Assembly (NCBI GenBank): GCA_026874595.1
Contig: CM049311.1
Span: forward strand, 69,731,453 to 69,795,452
Length of the DNA stretch: 64,000 bases
Origin: Sipunculus nudus
Lineage: Eukaryota; Annelida; Sipuncula; Golfingiida; Sipunculidae
Direction of reading: 5' to 3'
The position numbers were made by a program, and so were the translations under genes. How positions within the stretch are numbered: position 1 is the first letter of the stretch; each line of letters opens with the position of its first letter. The notes under the pieces were generated by a model. That model did no database searches. It was not told the DNA's origin and saw only the letters and a list, made by a program, of their open reading frames with translations. Positions 13,036-23,773 of this stretch are shown here, piece after piece.

Positions 13036-13210
13036 CCTACGGTTCCGAGAAATATCTAGTTGTAAAGCTGTTTTAACTCCCAGTGTATCCAAGTTTGCTT
13101 GAGATAGTAATAAAGGAGTAATCCAGAGGTAATGCAGCATGTTTTAAGAAATTAATTTCCTTTTAAATAATTTTAATCAAAATATATTTAAATCAATCAG
13201 GGGGGCGGGG
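13036..13210 (+). repeat. Dispersed repeat F, copy 1 (partial)
   Basis: The sequence around AGGAGTAATCCAGAGGTAATG, then TTTCCTTTTAAATAATTTTA, then a CAATCAGG end, is closely matched at about 21690-21860 and 26600-26720. It is one of three copies of a noncoding repeat, called F here, which hosts later insertions at 26994 and 29264. Confidence 0.6.
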
Positions 13211-13389
13211 GTGACATGAGAATAACTGTACACCTGTCTATCTGTACCTTTGAAAATTTGCTCATATCTCAGGAGTGGCTCAATGTATTGGTCTGAAATT
13301 TTGGCATGTGCATCAATCTTTGAGAGTTTTCTCGTAAAGCTGACAGGTTGCGCCGCCTACCTTTGTTTTCATAGTATCAATAAATGCCC

Positions 13390-13450
13390 CTCCTTTAGCT
13401 CAGCTGACCATAAGTCATCTGAGCTAAACTTGTGGTCCATTGTGTCATGG
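13390..13450 (+). repeat. Terminal fragment of a Helitron-like repeat
   Basis: TTAGCTCAGCTGACCATAAG followed by TCATCTGAGCT matches the terminus of the element whose opposite-strand copy ends at 29034. The adjacent internal sequence does not continue the element, so this is a truncated end. Confidence 0.45.
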
Positions 13451-13971
13451 GGGAAAAATGGCCACAATGATAACCTAATATATAACAAAATTTTAATACG
13501 AAATAACAAAATTCAAAATGATACATAATATGAGATCTCAGAGAGATATATATAGGCCTTTTGATTCTGTTTATAGCACCAGATTAAGTCCAATTTAAGG
13601 AATATTGAGCTTATAGCGATATAGTCCAGTTTATAGAATTATGTGACCGGTCCACACACATATCCTGGATAGCCTGCTTGAGTCTCTCACGACACTGATG
13701 ACTCCATGGCATCTCCTGGGATGGCAACAACAAGTTTTTTCGTAATAGCAGTCGAAACCAGTCCTGGTAACGATCCCTTCTGACCAGGTTATATTAACAT
13801 CACTGAGAGCTAGGTTCCCTTGCTGTGGCGTACCAGTCTACGTTTATTTCAGCTCTTAGTTTAATGTGTAAAACAATTTTCATTTATACTTGTTATTCCC
13901 GGTCTCTTAGCGACTAAAACCATATTCACTGAAGCATAACACTTCGCGGGCCTACAGGTGGTTGACCGAAC

Positions 13972-13981
13972 AAACAGGACC
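13972..13981 (+). repeat. Left target-site duplication of MITE
   Basis: AAACAGGACC is repeated exactly at 14521-14530, flanking the inverted-repeat element between them. Confidence 0.7.
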
Positions 13982-14520
13982 TAGACTGGTAATCTGCTCT
14001 TTTAAGGCCTTCAAGCCAAGTATAGAGACAGGCGTACAACGCCATCTTAAGTACTCCCAGTTGCAACTCCTGACCTACCTGTAGTATGGTTCCAACTCCC
14101 GTCTGTACTCTCATACCGATTGTCATGAACGTTCACGCGATCCTGGCTGGTTATCCGTGAAGATTTCTTATAAAATTACTTTCTTTAGTTATTTATAGTT
14201 TCCAAATATTGAAAAATAAGTTGTTGCACAAAAATTCACGGATGGATGTATAGATGATACGATATACTGAATATTTGATATTCCTCTGTACGTGGCATTG
14301 GTTTATTATCAATATCTATTAATCCAATCATAATTGTCACAAAAAATGTACTGCCAACTTTTGACAATTCCTCTGAGCAAGCGAAATGCTTATATTAATC
14401 ATATATAAATCATTCTTGAGTTGGAACCAGTCTGCCGGGAGTCCTGAAGATGGCGTTGTACGCCCGTCTCTATGATTGGCCTAGAGCAGCGGTGCCATAA
14501 TAGAGCGGGGTACCAGTCTA
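13982..14520. mobile_element. 539-bp MITE with long imperfect TIRs and 10-bp TSDs
   Basis: The element begins TAGACTGGTA and ends TACCAGTCTA. The inverted similarity extends about 110 bp inward and includes AGAGAC(A/G)GGCGTACAACGCC on both arms. Perfect 10-bp direct repeats (AAACAGGACC) flank it. There is no open frame of note. TSDs of 9-10 bp suggest the Mutator (MULE) superfamily; that assignment is inference. Confidence 0.75.
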
Positions 14521-14538
14521 AAACAGGACCCTATTCAC

Positions 14539-16577
14539 GGGTGGGTATAATTCGCTGATCAGCGCGCTGATCAGCCACCTTTCAATTTAAGCATTAATTT
14601 GAGGCAAATTATCTCCCATACAGCAACCTCCGCCTATTTTGTGATTAGATTTGATAAAACGACACCTTTCATCAATATTACGTATTTACAAACATATGCA
14701 TATAATTTTATTGTGTTCATAATTATACATGAAACGTAAGTTACATGCCAGTGACTATTTCGCTGATCAGCGGCGCTGATCAGGAACCTTTGAATCCAAG
14801 CATTTATCTAAGACAATTTAGCCCCCTTATAACAACCTCCGACTATTGTGTGATTAAATATGATTTAAAGATATATATTTTATCAATGTTTCATATTTAA
14901 AAAAACAACGAAAACATTTTTAATGTGTTCCTTAATATACATGAAACCTTTCTACCACCTATTTCGCTGATCAGCAAACTGCGCAATCGCTTGACGCTGA
15001 TAAAGTGCTCATCGGCAATGACTTACGTATTTCATGACTATGATACCTGTCATCTGTGATTCTCTATAATGGTAACATAGAAACCTCTCAGTTGTTTACT
15101 TAATTTTTTCCTGTGAAAACCAAATGACTGCTAAAACATCGTACCACATACAAAAATCCGTTCCCCACAGGAAATATTAGCTGACAGTAGGGGGCGCTGC
15201 AGTAAATTGTTGGTAGATTTTCACCGGCCAGGTGATAGAAATAGCTGAGATTAAAACTAAGTTTGAATGAATTTTAAAATTTTAATTTATTTACAATATC
15301 TTGCACATATATTCAAGTGAAAATGCCACGAATGAACCAACAGCAAAATATTTGGACTAATTTTTTTGCGATCGCTAATATTGTTGATTTTTTTAAATTA
15401 ATTTAAAAGTAGGCCTATATAGGAACTGTCAAGACAACGTGAATTTTGATCAGACAAAAGTGAAAGGGCAATAATTAATTATTTAGAAGAAGGCATATTT
15501 AGTCGTTTTCCTAAAGAAACCGTAAAAGGATTTACAATTTAATGGAAGGGTCTTTCTACAAAAAAACTTCTCATTTCAGCAGGTATACAGTATCTAAAAA
15601 GTAACATCTTAATATTTATTTTTTGGAGTCTATTATGGCAATAAAAATGTAAACTACTAGTATATAAAATTTCTTTCAGCAGAGCAGGTATACTTTCATG
15701 TTTAATTATAGTTTCGGCTAATTTAATGCCCTAAGTGTATTATAAATTTCACCACTGTTACAGACTTGCGCGGTCCCGCATAATTTATTTAGAAAAAAAT
15801 GGAAGGTTCACTTGTACGATGTATTGTATTGTATATATTTTAACCTTGTAAATTGCGTATTTTTAATTTAAATGTGTTCCGATTATATCCTGAAACAAAA
15901 TAAAACTGCAACCCACAGAAGGTATAATGCAATAAATAGAAGGGAAATTTATAGCAATCTTCCTCGGTCAATAAAAATGTGGGCGATAAAATCATTTTCT
16001 AATATATTTCTAAGTCATTTTATTTATTTCTTGAAATGATGCCTATTTCAACATATAACTGTGCTGAAGAAGGAGAACTGTGTTGAATTAAAATAAATGA
16101 AATCATTGGCAAAATTATTACTTGAAGCATGCAGATTTCTTTTGTAATAACATTTTAAGAGTTTAATATTTTATAATACCTAACACATTGATCCCTATAA
16201 TAACGATAAATTTCTGAATAACAATGCCATTGTAGAATTTAGAAGTTACATCCATCCTGTTACCTTATTGTTTCAACACCGTTCATCGACATTCACTACC
16301 GTTGAAAAAGTTGATTTATTATAGTGTTGTGATTAAAAGTAATTACTCCTTCAACCTTTCTAGAAATCATTATATTTATGCTAATAGTGTATGCTGTTTT
16401 CCAAAACTATGAAAAGCATTCCTATTCCAATCATTTTTGAGAAATATATAAGTAACGATGTTAAAGTAACAGATATGCGGACTTTTTTACACAATGATGG
16501 AAATGTCCTGTTGTAAAATGAAAAAAAAAAATAAATACCGATAATGATTTTTTTGTGGAGGTATTCTTTGACGTTAC

Positions 16578-16657
<80 letters not shown>

Positions 16658-17678
16658 CTATACAACGGTGTTGAAAAAGATTCTGGCGACCCACTTTTTA
16701 AATGCAAAAAAAGGAAATATAAGAGGGATGTAAAGAAACTTGTGAAAGTTTTTATATAAGGAACGATTATATTAGAAATGAAGAGTGAAAGATTCATTAG
16801 GCTATACGTACAGTTCTTACTAAAAAATAAGAGGATAATCAGTCTTTTATTATGGCTATATACATTTAACATTTTTATTTTTGATTAATTCAAATTTTAT
16901 ATACATTCATACTTAGTGCATATTTCAGCTATTTATCTCACCTGGCCGGTGTACACCTGACGACAAATTACTGCAGCGCCCCCTACTGTTAGCTAATATC
17001 TCCGAGTGGTCGGTGGGGCACTGGTATTTTAAAGTTGTATGAAGTAGCCTGGTCTGGGTGATGTATTGGCAATCATTCGGTTTCACAGGATATAAGTAAA
17101 ACAACTGAGAGCCTTCAGTATTACCGTTATAGAGAATCATCCGTGACAGGTATCTTAGTCAAGAAGTACGTAAATCATTGCCGATCAGCGATTGCTCAGT
17201 TTGCTGATCAGCGAAATAGTAGGTGGTAAGAAGGTTTCATGTATAATAAACTTGTAACACATTAAAATTGTTTTCGTTTGTTTGTAAATATGAAACTCTT
17301 AAAGAATATGTATCTTTAAATCACATTTAACATATAATAGTCGGAGGTTGTTATATGGGGCTAATTTGTCTAAAATAAATGCTTGAATAGGAAGGTTCCT
17401 GATCAGCGCCGCTGATCAGCGAAACAGTCACTGGCAGCTAGGTATAACTTGCGTTTCATGTATAATTATGAACTCAATAAAAATAAATGCATATGTTTGT
17501 AAATACGTAATACTGATAGGAAAGGTGTCTTTGTATCATATCTAATCACATAATAGGCGGAGGTTGCTGTATGGGAGATATATTGCCTGAAATCAATGCT
17601 GTCATTTAAAGGTGGCTGATCAGCGCGCTGATCAGCGTTTTATACTGCAGACCGCTGATCAGCGAATTATACCCTCCC
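14539..17678. mobile_element. Fold-back DNA element with about 0.7-kb inverted arms
   Basis: The left arm (about 14539-15253) is matched in inverted orientation by the right arm (about 16915-17678). Both termini read GGG(T/A)GGGTATAATTCGC from the outside in. CCTATTCAC flanks both ends (14530-14538 and 17679-17687), giving a TSD of 8-10 bp. Each arm is itself made of about 205-bp units, each headed by one or two GCTGATCAGC palindromes (near 14554, 14763 and 14964 on the left). The 1.65-kb centre has no transposase-like frame and carries a (TA)n tract. It is probably a non-autonomous fold-back/MULE-like element. Confidence 0.82.
16580..16655. repeat. (TA)n microsatellite
   Basis: Pure TA dinucleotide tract of about 76 bp inside the loop of the fold-back element. 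Confidence 0.97.
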
Positions 17679-17859
17679 CCTATTCACCACAGTCCGGGCC
17701 GAATGTAATCTGTCGGTTCACTCCAGTTAGGACCATTTATCTCAAAATAACACTTCAATACGGTTTGGGCCGCCTATATTACATTCACTATGGCTGGGAC
17801 CGATTATAATAATATAAACACCGTTCACAATGTTAACAAATATTACTGAGATTACATCT

Positions 17860-18060
17860 CTACTCCTGACACATTGTCCGTCATCCGTCCGTCTGTCAGT
17901 CTGTCCGTCCATAGATGTGGCACATTTTGAAAATGTAAGACCTAGGAATCCAAAATTCAGCATAATGTTAGATGACCCCAAGATCTCCTACCAAGCCGAA
18001 AACTGGGTCTTTGCGACTTCGTTCCTTAGTGAAATTGAGGAAATTTATTTTGCAAACCTG
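17860..18060 (+). repeat. Dispersed repeat with CCGTCCGTCTGTC-type head
   Basis: CCGTCCGTCTGTCAGTCTGTC followed by CCAAAATTCAGCATAATGTT and GATCTCCTACCAA is matched at about 22995-23130. The head resembles the GACGGACGGACAGAC tract at 28945-28980 in opposite orientation. It is noncoding. Confidence 0.6.
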
Positions 18061-19130
18061 TGAGCTTATGCGATGGTGTGGCGGCGTCTGTCGTCTGTCG
18101 GCCGGCGTCCGTCAACTGTCGTCCGTTGTCTGTACTTTAACCCATGCCATTTTGAAAACGGCAAGAGTTAGCATCACCAAATTTTCTGCAAAAAATTAGT
18201 CATCTAAAAAACTCTATCGGATTTTGCTTATTTTTTAGCTAACTGCATTTTCTTAGATTTTATGGGGAAAAGCTAAAAAAAACTTTAAAAATCTTCTTCT
18301 CTGAAACTGTTCAGCCAAATTGTCCAATATTTCACAGAAATGATTCCTGGAATGATCTCTCTCAGGTTGTTCAAATGGTTTAAGTTTGGTGATATTTGGC
18401 CGAGTTACAGGAAGTTGAACTTAGTCATGCATCTGTCCAAAAAAGCATACTCAAATTATAATCTTAGAAACAGCTGGAGCTATCATCACCAAATTTTATG
18501 CAAATGTTGGCCACATGAATCATATCTGAAATTGAGGTGTTGGTGGCACCACCTACATCGGTCTTTTTTGACTGGGGTCATCAGTGCCCGTATCATACTG
18601 AGGGCTACAAAGAACTTCTTCTCTGAAACCATATGGCCAAATTGTTTAATATTGCACAGATATGATCCTAGGGTAGTGCTTTCTGAAGTTTGTTCAAATA
18701 GTCTAACTTCAGTGACTTTTGGCCAAGCTATGGGAAGCTGAATTTAGTCATATGCCATAACAGCTCATTTTAGCTCAGTGGCTACAAAGATCTTCTTCTC
18801 AAAAACCGCTTGGCCAAATCCTTAAATCTCAGACATTAATTATCCGTAAATGTTGATAATTCAAGTTTTTTAAAATGGTTTTGGTTCAGCGATTTTTGGC
18901 TGAGTTACGGGAAGCTGAACTTAACCGTTTTGCTGTATTTTCCTATGTGAGTTATAAACCTGCAAAACGTTTTTTGACTAATGCCACTGAGGCCTATTTG
19001 TTTAATATTTTACAAGATTAATCCCCACAATAATTTTTATAATTATTGTCTTTGATGGTTCCATATGAATGATTTTTGGCTGAATTATGGAGATTAAATT
19101 GAGTCATTTTACCATATATGTTAGCTGTGT
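18055..19130 (+). repeat. Dispersed repeat G, copy 1
   Basis: It starts GCAAACCTGTGAGCTTATGC and contains iterated units of AAATCTTCTTCTCTGAAACTG, CACAGAAATGATTCC and GGCCGAGTTACAGG-type sequence. The same family occurs in direct orientation at 30138-31045 and inverted at 33720-34635. All three hold a GGTGGCACCACC-like core. No credible protein is encoded. Confidence 0.72.
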
Positions 19131-19149
19131 GAAGCAGTTACATCTAGCC

Positions 19150-19640
19150 TGGCACCAGTTTATCAGCATCTATTACATCATGCAACTAGACATTTAGATT
19201 TCAGGTTAAATAGCTTAGCAGACTGCCAACTATTTCTGATTTGGCAACATGCTAAATGTCAGCCTGGATCTATTTATAGCTTTGGCAGACTGGCAACTGA
19301 ATCACATTAGGCGACAGGTCAAGAGTTCACTCAGTGCAGCCAGGTATAGGTCAAGAGTTCACTCAGTGCAGTAGCTGCATTCTATTTATAGCTTTGCCAG
19401 ACTGCCCACTGCATCTAATTTGGTCCTAAAGGTCAGTTTGGATCTATTTATAGCTTTGCTAGACTGCCAACTGTGACAGATTATGCCAAAGGTCAAGAGC
19501 TCACTCAGTGCAGCCAGGTACAGGTCAAAGGTTCACTCAGTCTAGCCAGGTGCAGGTCAAGAGTTCTATCAGTGCAGTAGCTTGAGCCAGCTATCTGTCA
19601 CAGTTCACTCGGGGCAACTGCTTTTCTCACCTAAGCCTGG
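19150..19640 (+). repeat. Short-period repeat with GTTCACTCAGTGCAG motif
   Basis: The phrase GGTCAAGAGTTCACTCAGTG recurs several times with TATTTATAGCTTTG(C/G)CAGACTG(C/G)C. An inverted counterpart lies at about 35040-35310. It appears to be a minisatellite-like module within a larger repeat. Confidence 0.6.
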
Positions 19641-19644
19641 TCAG

Positions 19645-20210
19645 CCCAGTGCATCAAACTCTGGGGAAGTTTGATGTATTTGCCTGATATTTTGACCTGT
19701 CTATGCGTCTTTGATGGCTTTCTCATTCACATGACAGGTATTGCCACCTACAGTGACTTTTGCACAGTGTATGTACCTGCTTATTTCTAAGGAGGAATTT
19801 GATATATCAACCTGAAATTGGACATATTTATACATATCAGATAGCTTTATCGTGTACAAGACCAATGGCGCCACCTACAATAATTTTTGCACAGTTTATG
19901 TCCCTGCTTATTTCTCATGAGAGGTTTTACATATCAGTCTAAAATTGGGCATATGTATATATCTCTGATAGCTTGTTGTATACAAGACTTGTGGTGCCAG
20001 CTGCAATCATTTTTGTGTTACGTACACCTATGCCAGAATTTTAGCAGTGATGTTTGTGTAATTGTTTCTTGTTCAAAATGTTTAGTACTTGCATTGTTCA
20101 TATATATGTTACACATGTACTTGAAAAGGGAATGTTCCAGCATTGAAGCATTATACCTGGTGTATATCCAATTGCACAGGTTCGCATTAGGCCTGTAGCA
20201 TTTGTTTATT
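19645..20210 (+). repeat. Dispersed repeat T, copy 1
   Basis: Half-units of about 130-140 bp alternate a CTGCTTATTTCT-type stretch with a GGCGCCACCT core. Inverted matches lie at about 31780-31980 (for 20040-20200), 33370-33720 and 34780-35040. The short open frames here are by-products of the repeat. Confidence 0.62.
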
Positions 20211-20740
20211 AAAAAACTATTTTCACACTTCAGGACTGGCTAATATCAAAACCTGACACATCTGTTTTTCCTCATATTTACCATAAATATTCCTCTATAT
20301 TGTTCCTACGTACACGCGAGAAAATATATGTATTAAAATAAATGTATTATATAATTTAAAAAGGTTATAGGCCCAATTATATTGCACTTTGTAAAAAATC
20401 AGGAAAAATATTTGGTCACTTAACACAAAATTTTTAAAGCTAGGGACTTTTTTCAGTAATATAACTTTACTTAATCAAAATTTAATTGTTAACCAAAAAT
20501 TAGATCAAAATCTTTTAAACTTTTTAAAATATTAGCAAAAATATAAAATTGGTACCTTAAATTTTGCCCAAATTTGAACATGGCACGTTTTTTTTTAGAA
20601 AGTATATTTAATTTATTTTTCACAGCCAGGATACTTGTGGTATAACCTGTTGAATTCTGAAATTTGAAAGTAAAAGCTTAAAAATTATTCTAATTCTTGA
20701 AGTTTTTCAGATGCTCTAATATATTTGCATTTTGTAAATC
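20210..20740. other. AT-rich repeat-like spacer
   Basis: Low-complexity AT-rich DNA. The stretch near 20390-20580 (AAAAATCAGGAAAAATATTT, TACCTTAAATTTTGCCCA) is matched at about 26040-26225, so it is also part of a dispersed repeat. No gene is seen. Confidence 0.5.
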
Positions 20741-20741
20741 C

Positions 20742-21490
20742 AACACCCCACTCTTGCTCACTACAGCCTTGCCTAGGTAACCTTATAAGTGATTGTTACA
20801 AAGACATTGCCCAAGGGAAAATACTGGGCTGATCCGGGATTTGAACCCATGTGGGTGGCGCACATGTCCAGCGTTCCAACCGCTTTGCTGGAAAAGCAAG
20901 CTTCACTAGCGAGACAGTTCAGTCCGCTTTTATGTCATCCCGTAGCACACCCCCTCTTAACTGCATTCTGCTATCAGAACAAGACTAATTATCCGAGGAG
21001 TCACACTTTAGTGAGCTTATTCCCTGGGCCACAAAGTTTACCGTCATCCCAGACGAGCCCCCATTTTGTTACGAAGACAAATTATTCAGGGGGAAAACAT
21101 TGGGTTGATCCGGGATTTTGAACCCATGTTGGTGGCGCACAAGTCCGGCATACCAACCACTTCGCTAGCAAAGCAAGCTTCACTAGCGAGACAGTTCGGT
21201 CCCCTTTTTATGTAACCCCGAAACACACCCCCGCTAAGGAGCGTTTGTTATCAGAACAAGACTAATTTTCCCAGGAGTCACACTTTGGTGAGCTTATCCC
21301 CTGGGCCACAAAGTTTTATCGTCACGTTGGACGAGCCCCCATTTTGTTACGATTACAAATTGCTTAGGGAAAACACTGGGCCGATCCCGGTGTCAAACCC
21401 ATATCGGTGGCACACAAGTCCGGCGTTCCAACCGCTTTGCTAGAAAAGCAAGCTTTACTCAGGCTAGTGAGACAGTTCAGTCCGCCTTTA
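20742..21490 (-). repeat. Tandem array of tRNA-derived elements (three units, about 277 bp each)
   Basis: Units start near 20794, 21067 and 21345. Read on the minus strand, each has an A-box-like stretch (TAGCGAAGTGG in the middle copy), then about 35-40 bp later a B-box (GGGTTCAAATCCC in the first copy). The trailing ATTTTGTTACGAAGAC-type sequence is also shared. Spacing and order fit a tRNA-type pol III promoter. No copy looks like a functional tRNA, so these are SINE-like elements that have become tandem. Confidence 0.65.
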
Positions 21491-22140
21491 TGTCATCCCG
21501 TAACATGCAGCACTATCAGAACACCCCTGCTGTAATAAACACACTTATTCTTATGGGTCCTACCCTAAACCCCCCCCCCCCCAACCACCACCACCACCAC
21601 CACCATCACCAATTACATTGCAATAAATGGTTTATTATTGTTTACTGTATTTCTTTAAATGTAAAGCTGTTTTTTATCCAATGTGCACAACTTTTCTTGT
21701 AATACTAATTCCAAGAGATGCCGTGTTATTCGGATGTAGCATTTTCAAGAAAATATTTCCTTTTAAATAATTAAACAAAATATAATTTAACCCATCAGTA
21801 GGCATAATTTGATAATATATGAAACAAATCATGGATAAATAAAGGTGCAATTTAAAATTGTGAATTCTGGAGTGTAATTTTCATATATTTATTGCTTTGC
21901 AAATTTAAAAAATATATTTAATAAATAAAAAAGAAATATATCTGTGTGCATAATGTGATGTTACCCGACTAAATTAAGTATAAATGTTGATGCAATTTAG
22001 ATTTGTGAATCAATTGAAATATTCATATATATATATATGAATATATATGATATACTGTAAATATTAAGTAAAATTTAAAAAAATGACTTAACAAAAGAAA
22101 AAATAGCAAATATTTGTTCATTATTTTTCTGTCTCAGTAG
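21490..22140 (+). repeat. Dispersed repeat F, copy 2
   Basis: The shared segments are TTCCTTTTAAATAATTAAAC, ACCCATCAGTAGGCATAA and the later AATATTTGTTCATTATTTTTC. They match the copies around 26530-26990 and 29034-30075. A C-run followed by CACCAC repeats sits at 21568-21610. Confidence 0.55.
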
Positions 22141-22399
22141 AATGGAAATTAAAGTTATTTGCTTTGTTTTCCATCTCTTCCTGTTTTTAAATATTTAAAA
22201 ATAATTTAATTTAAATTTTATATATGCAGAGGTGCTTATCTCCCACCATTCCCTGAAAGCACCATTTAATTTAATTCCGTATTCTGTATTTATATCCTAA
22301 GGTGTTGTAACTCTTCCCCCCCCCCCCCCAAGTCATTGAGCCCTAGTTCCAGGGCACTGAGGATAGTATTTTTATTGCAACTTAAAAAAAATCTATGGT

Positions 22400-22850
22400 G
22401 ATGCAGTTATAACTGTCACAATCAGCTGAGCGCCGTGACCCATGGATCCCTTGTTCAGGAATGATTTGCTGTATTGGTCTGAAATTGTGCTTGTCTATTG
22501 ATCTTTGATACCTCCATCTCATATTCAAGAATGGTGGCGCCACTGGCAATTGTTTTTGTGTGGCGTCCATCCATACATTTACTTTAGGTGAAAATTCCTC
22601 ATATCTGAGGAGCTGTTCAGTATGTTGGTCTGTAATTTGGCATACATGTACATCCATCTTGGAGAGTTTTCTCATCAACCAGACAGGTAGCACCACCTAC
22701 TTTAACATTTTAATAGTATAATTTAATCCCCTTTTCTCAAGAGTGGTTCACAATATTGGCCCCTATATTTGGTGAAAAAACGTTCCTCAAGTCGAGTGTC
22801 AGTATATGCTGCTGAAGATGGGGGCCTATTCTTAAAGGGGGGGGGGGTGC
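22400..22850. repeat. Palindrome-centred repeat units
   Basis: CAGCTGAGCGCCGTGACCCATGG opens the block. It is followed by half-units with GGTGGCGCCACTGG and GGTAGCACCACC cores and ATATCTGAGGAGCTGTTCAG-type text, as in the 25600-25900 and 32000-33370 arrays. A G-run at about 22838-22848 closes it. Confidence 0.55.
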
Positions 22851-23770
22851 ATTAAATGTCTGGGGAAACTATGGCACCTGAGTTGCCAAGAAATGTCTTA
22901 TTTTTAAACTGTTTTTAGAATTATTAATTACATAAACACATTTTTAGCTCAGCTAACTGTAGGTCATCTGAGTTTTAGTCGTGGTTCACTGTTCGTCGTC
23001 CGTTCGTCAGTCCGTTTGATTTGCATGTTTTGAAACCGTTGGACCTACAAATCCAAAATTCGGCATACTGTTAGATGTCCCCAGGATCTCCTACCAAACC
23101 GAAAACATGGTCACTGGGACTTCGTTACTTTGAGAAATTAAGGAAAGTCCTCATATTTCCATTAAAAACCTATTATCACACTTCAGGATTGCCTAACATC
23201 AAAACTACTTACCTGTTTTTTTTTTAATATTCACAAGAAGTATTTTCCTATATATTTCCTATATACATCCCAGAAATTAAGTCTGTTGAGTGTTATTGTA
23301 TCCGCCAAAACAAAGATTTGCGGACACTATGTTTTTGACCGGGTTCCGCTGCCGCCGCCGCTGCGTTCGCTTCCAGAGAACTGCTCTGAGACTACTGGAC
23401 CGATTTTTCCGAATCTTACACCAATTATCGGGTGACGTGAACTGGTGCCTAACCATTCGGCGTTGACCTCTGACCTTTCCTCTCTCCAGTGCGTCCATCT
23501 GTGCGTCTGTTTTGACACATTAACCCACATATCTTCGGACTCATTTGACCAATCAGGAAAAAAATAACACAAATGTAGCCCTTGGATAGCTGTATAACAT
23601 ACATAAAAATGGTGGTGCCACCTGCAGCCATTTTTGCACAGCGTCCATCTGTTTGTCTGTTTTCGGTTAAAATCACTCATATCTCTGTAGTGGTTTGACA
23701 AATTCACCTGAAATTCAGCATGCCTATACATCCTGGATAGCTTTCTTGATTTTATGACAGGTGGGGCCAT
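22850..23770. repeat. Mosaic of dispersed repeat fragments
   Basis: 22860 repeats the 13020 motif; 22945-23130 matches the 17880 family and begins with an AGCTCAGCTAACTG end. 23290-23770 carries TTGCGGACACTATGTTTTTG and half-units with GGTGGTGCCACC and GGTGGGGCCATC cores. The latter resemble 33110-33380 in reverse orientation. The frames here, such as the one at 23327-23770, run through repeat units and have no family resemblance. Confidence 0.55.
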
Positions 23771-23773
23771 CTA

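Noticed and set aside
20789-21490. Functional tRNA genes
   Set aside because: A- and B-boxes are recognisable but no copy gives a convincing cloverleaf with acceptor stem. They are SINE-like.
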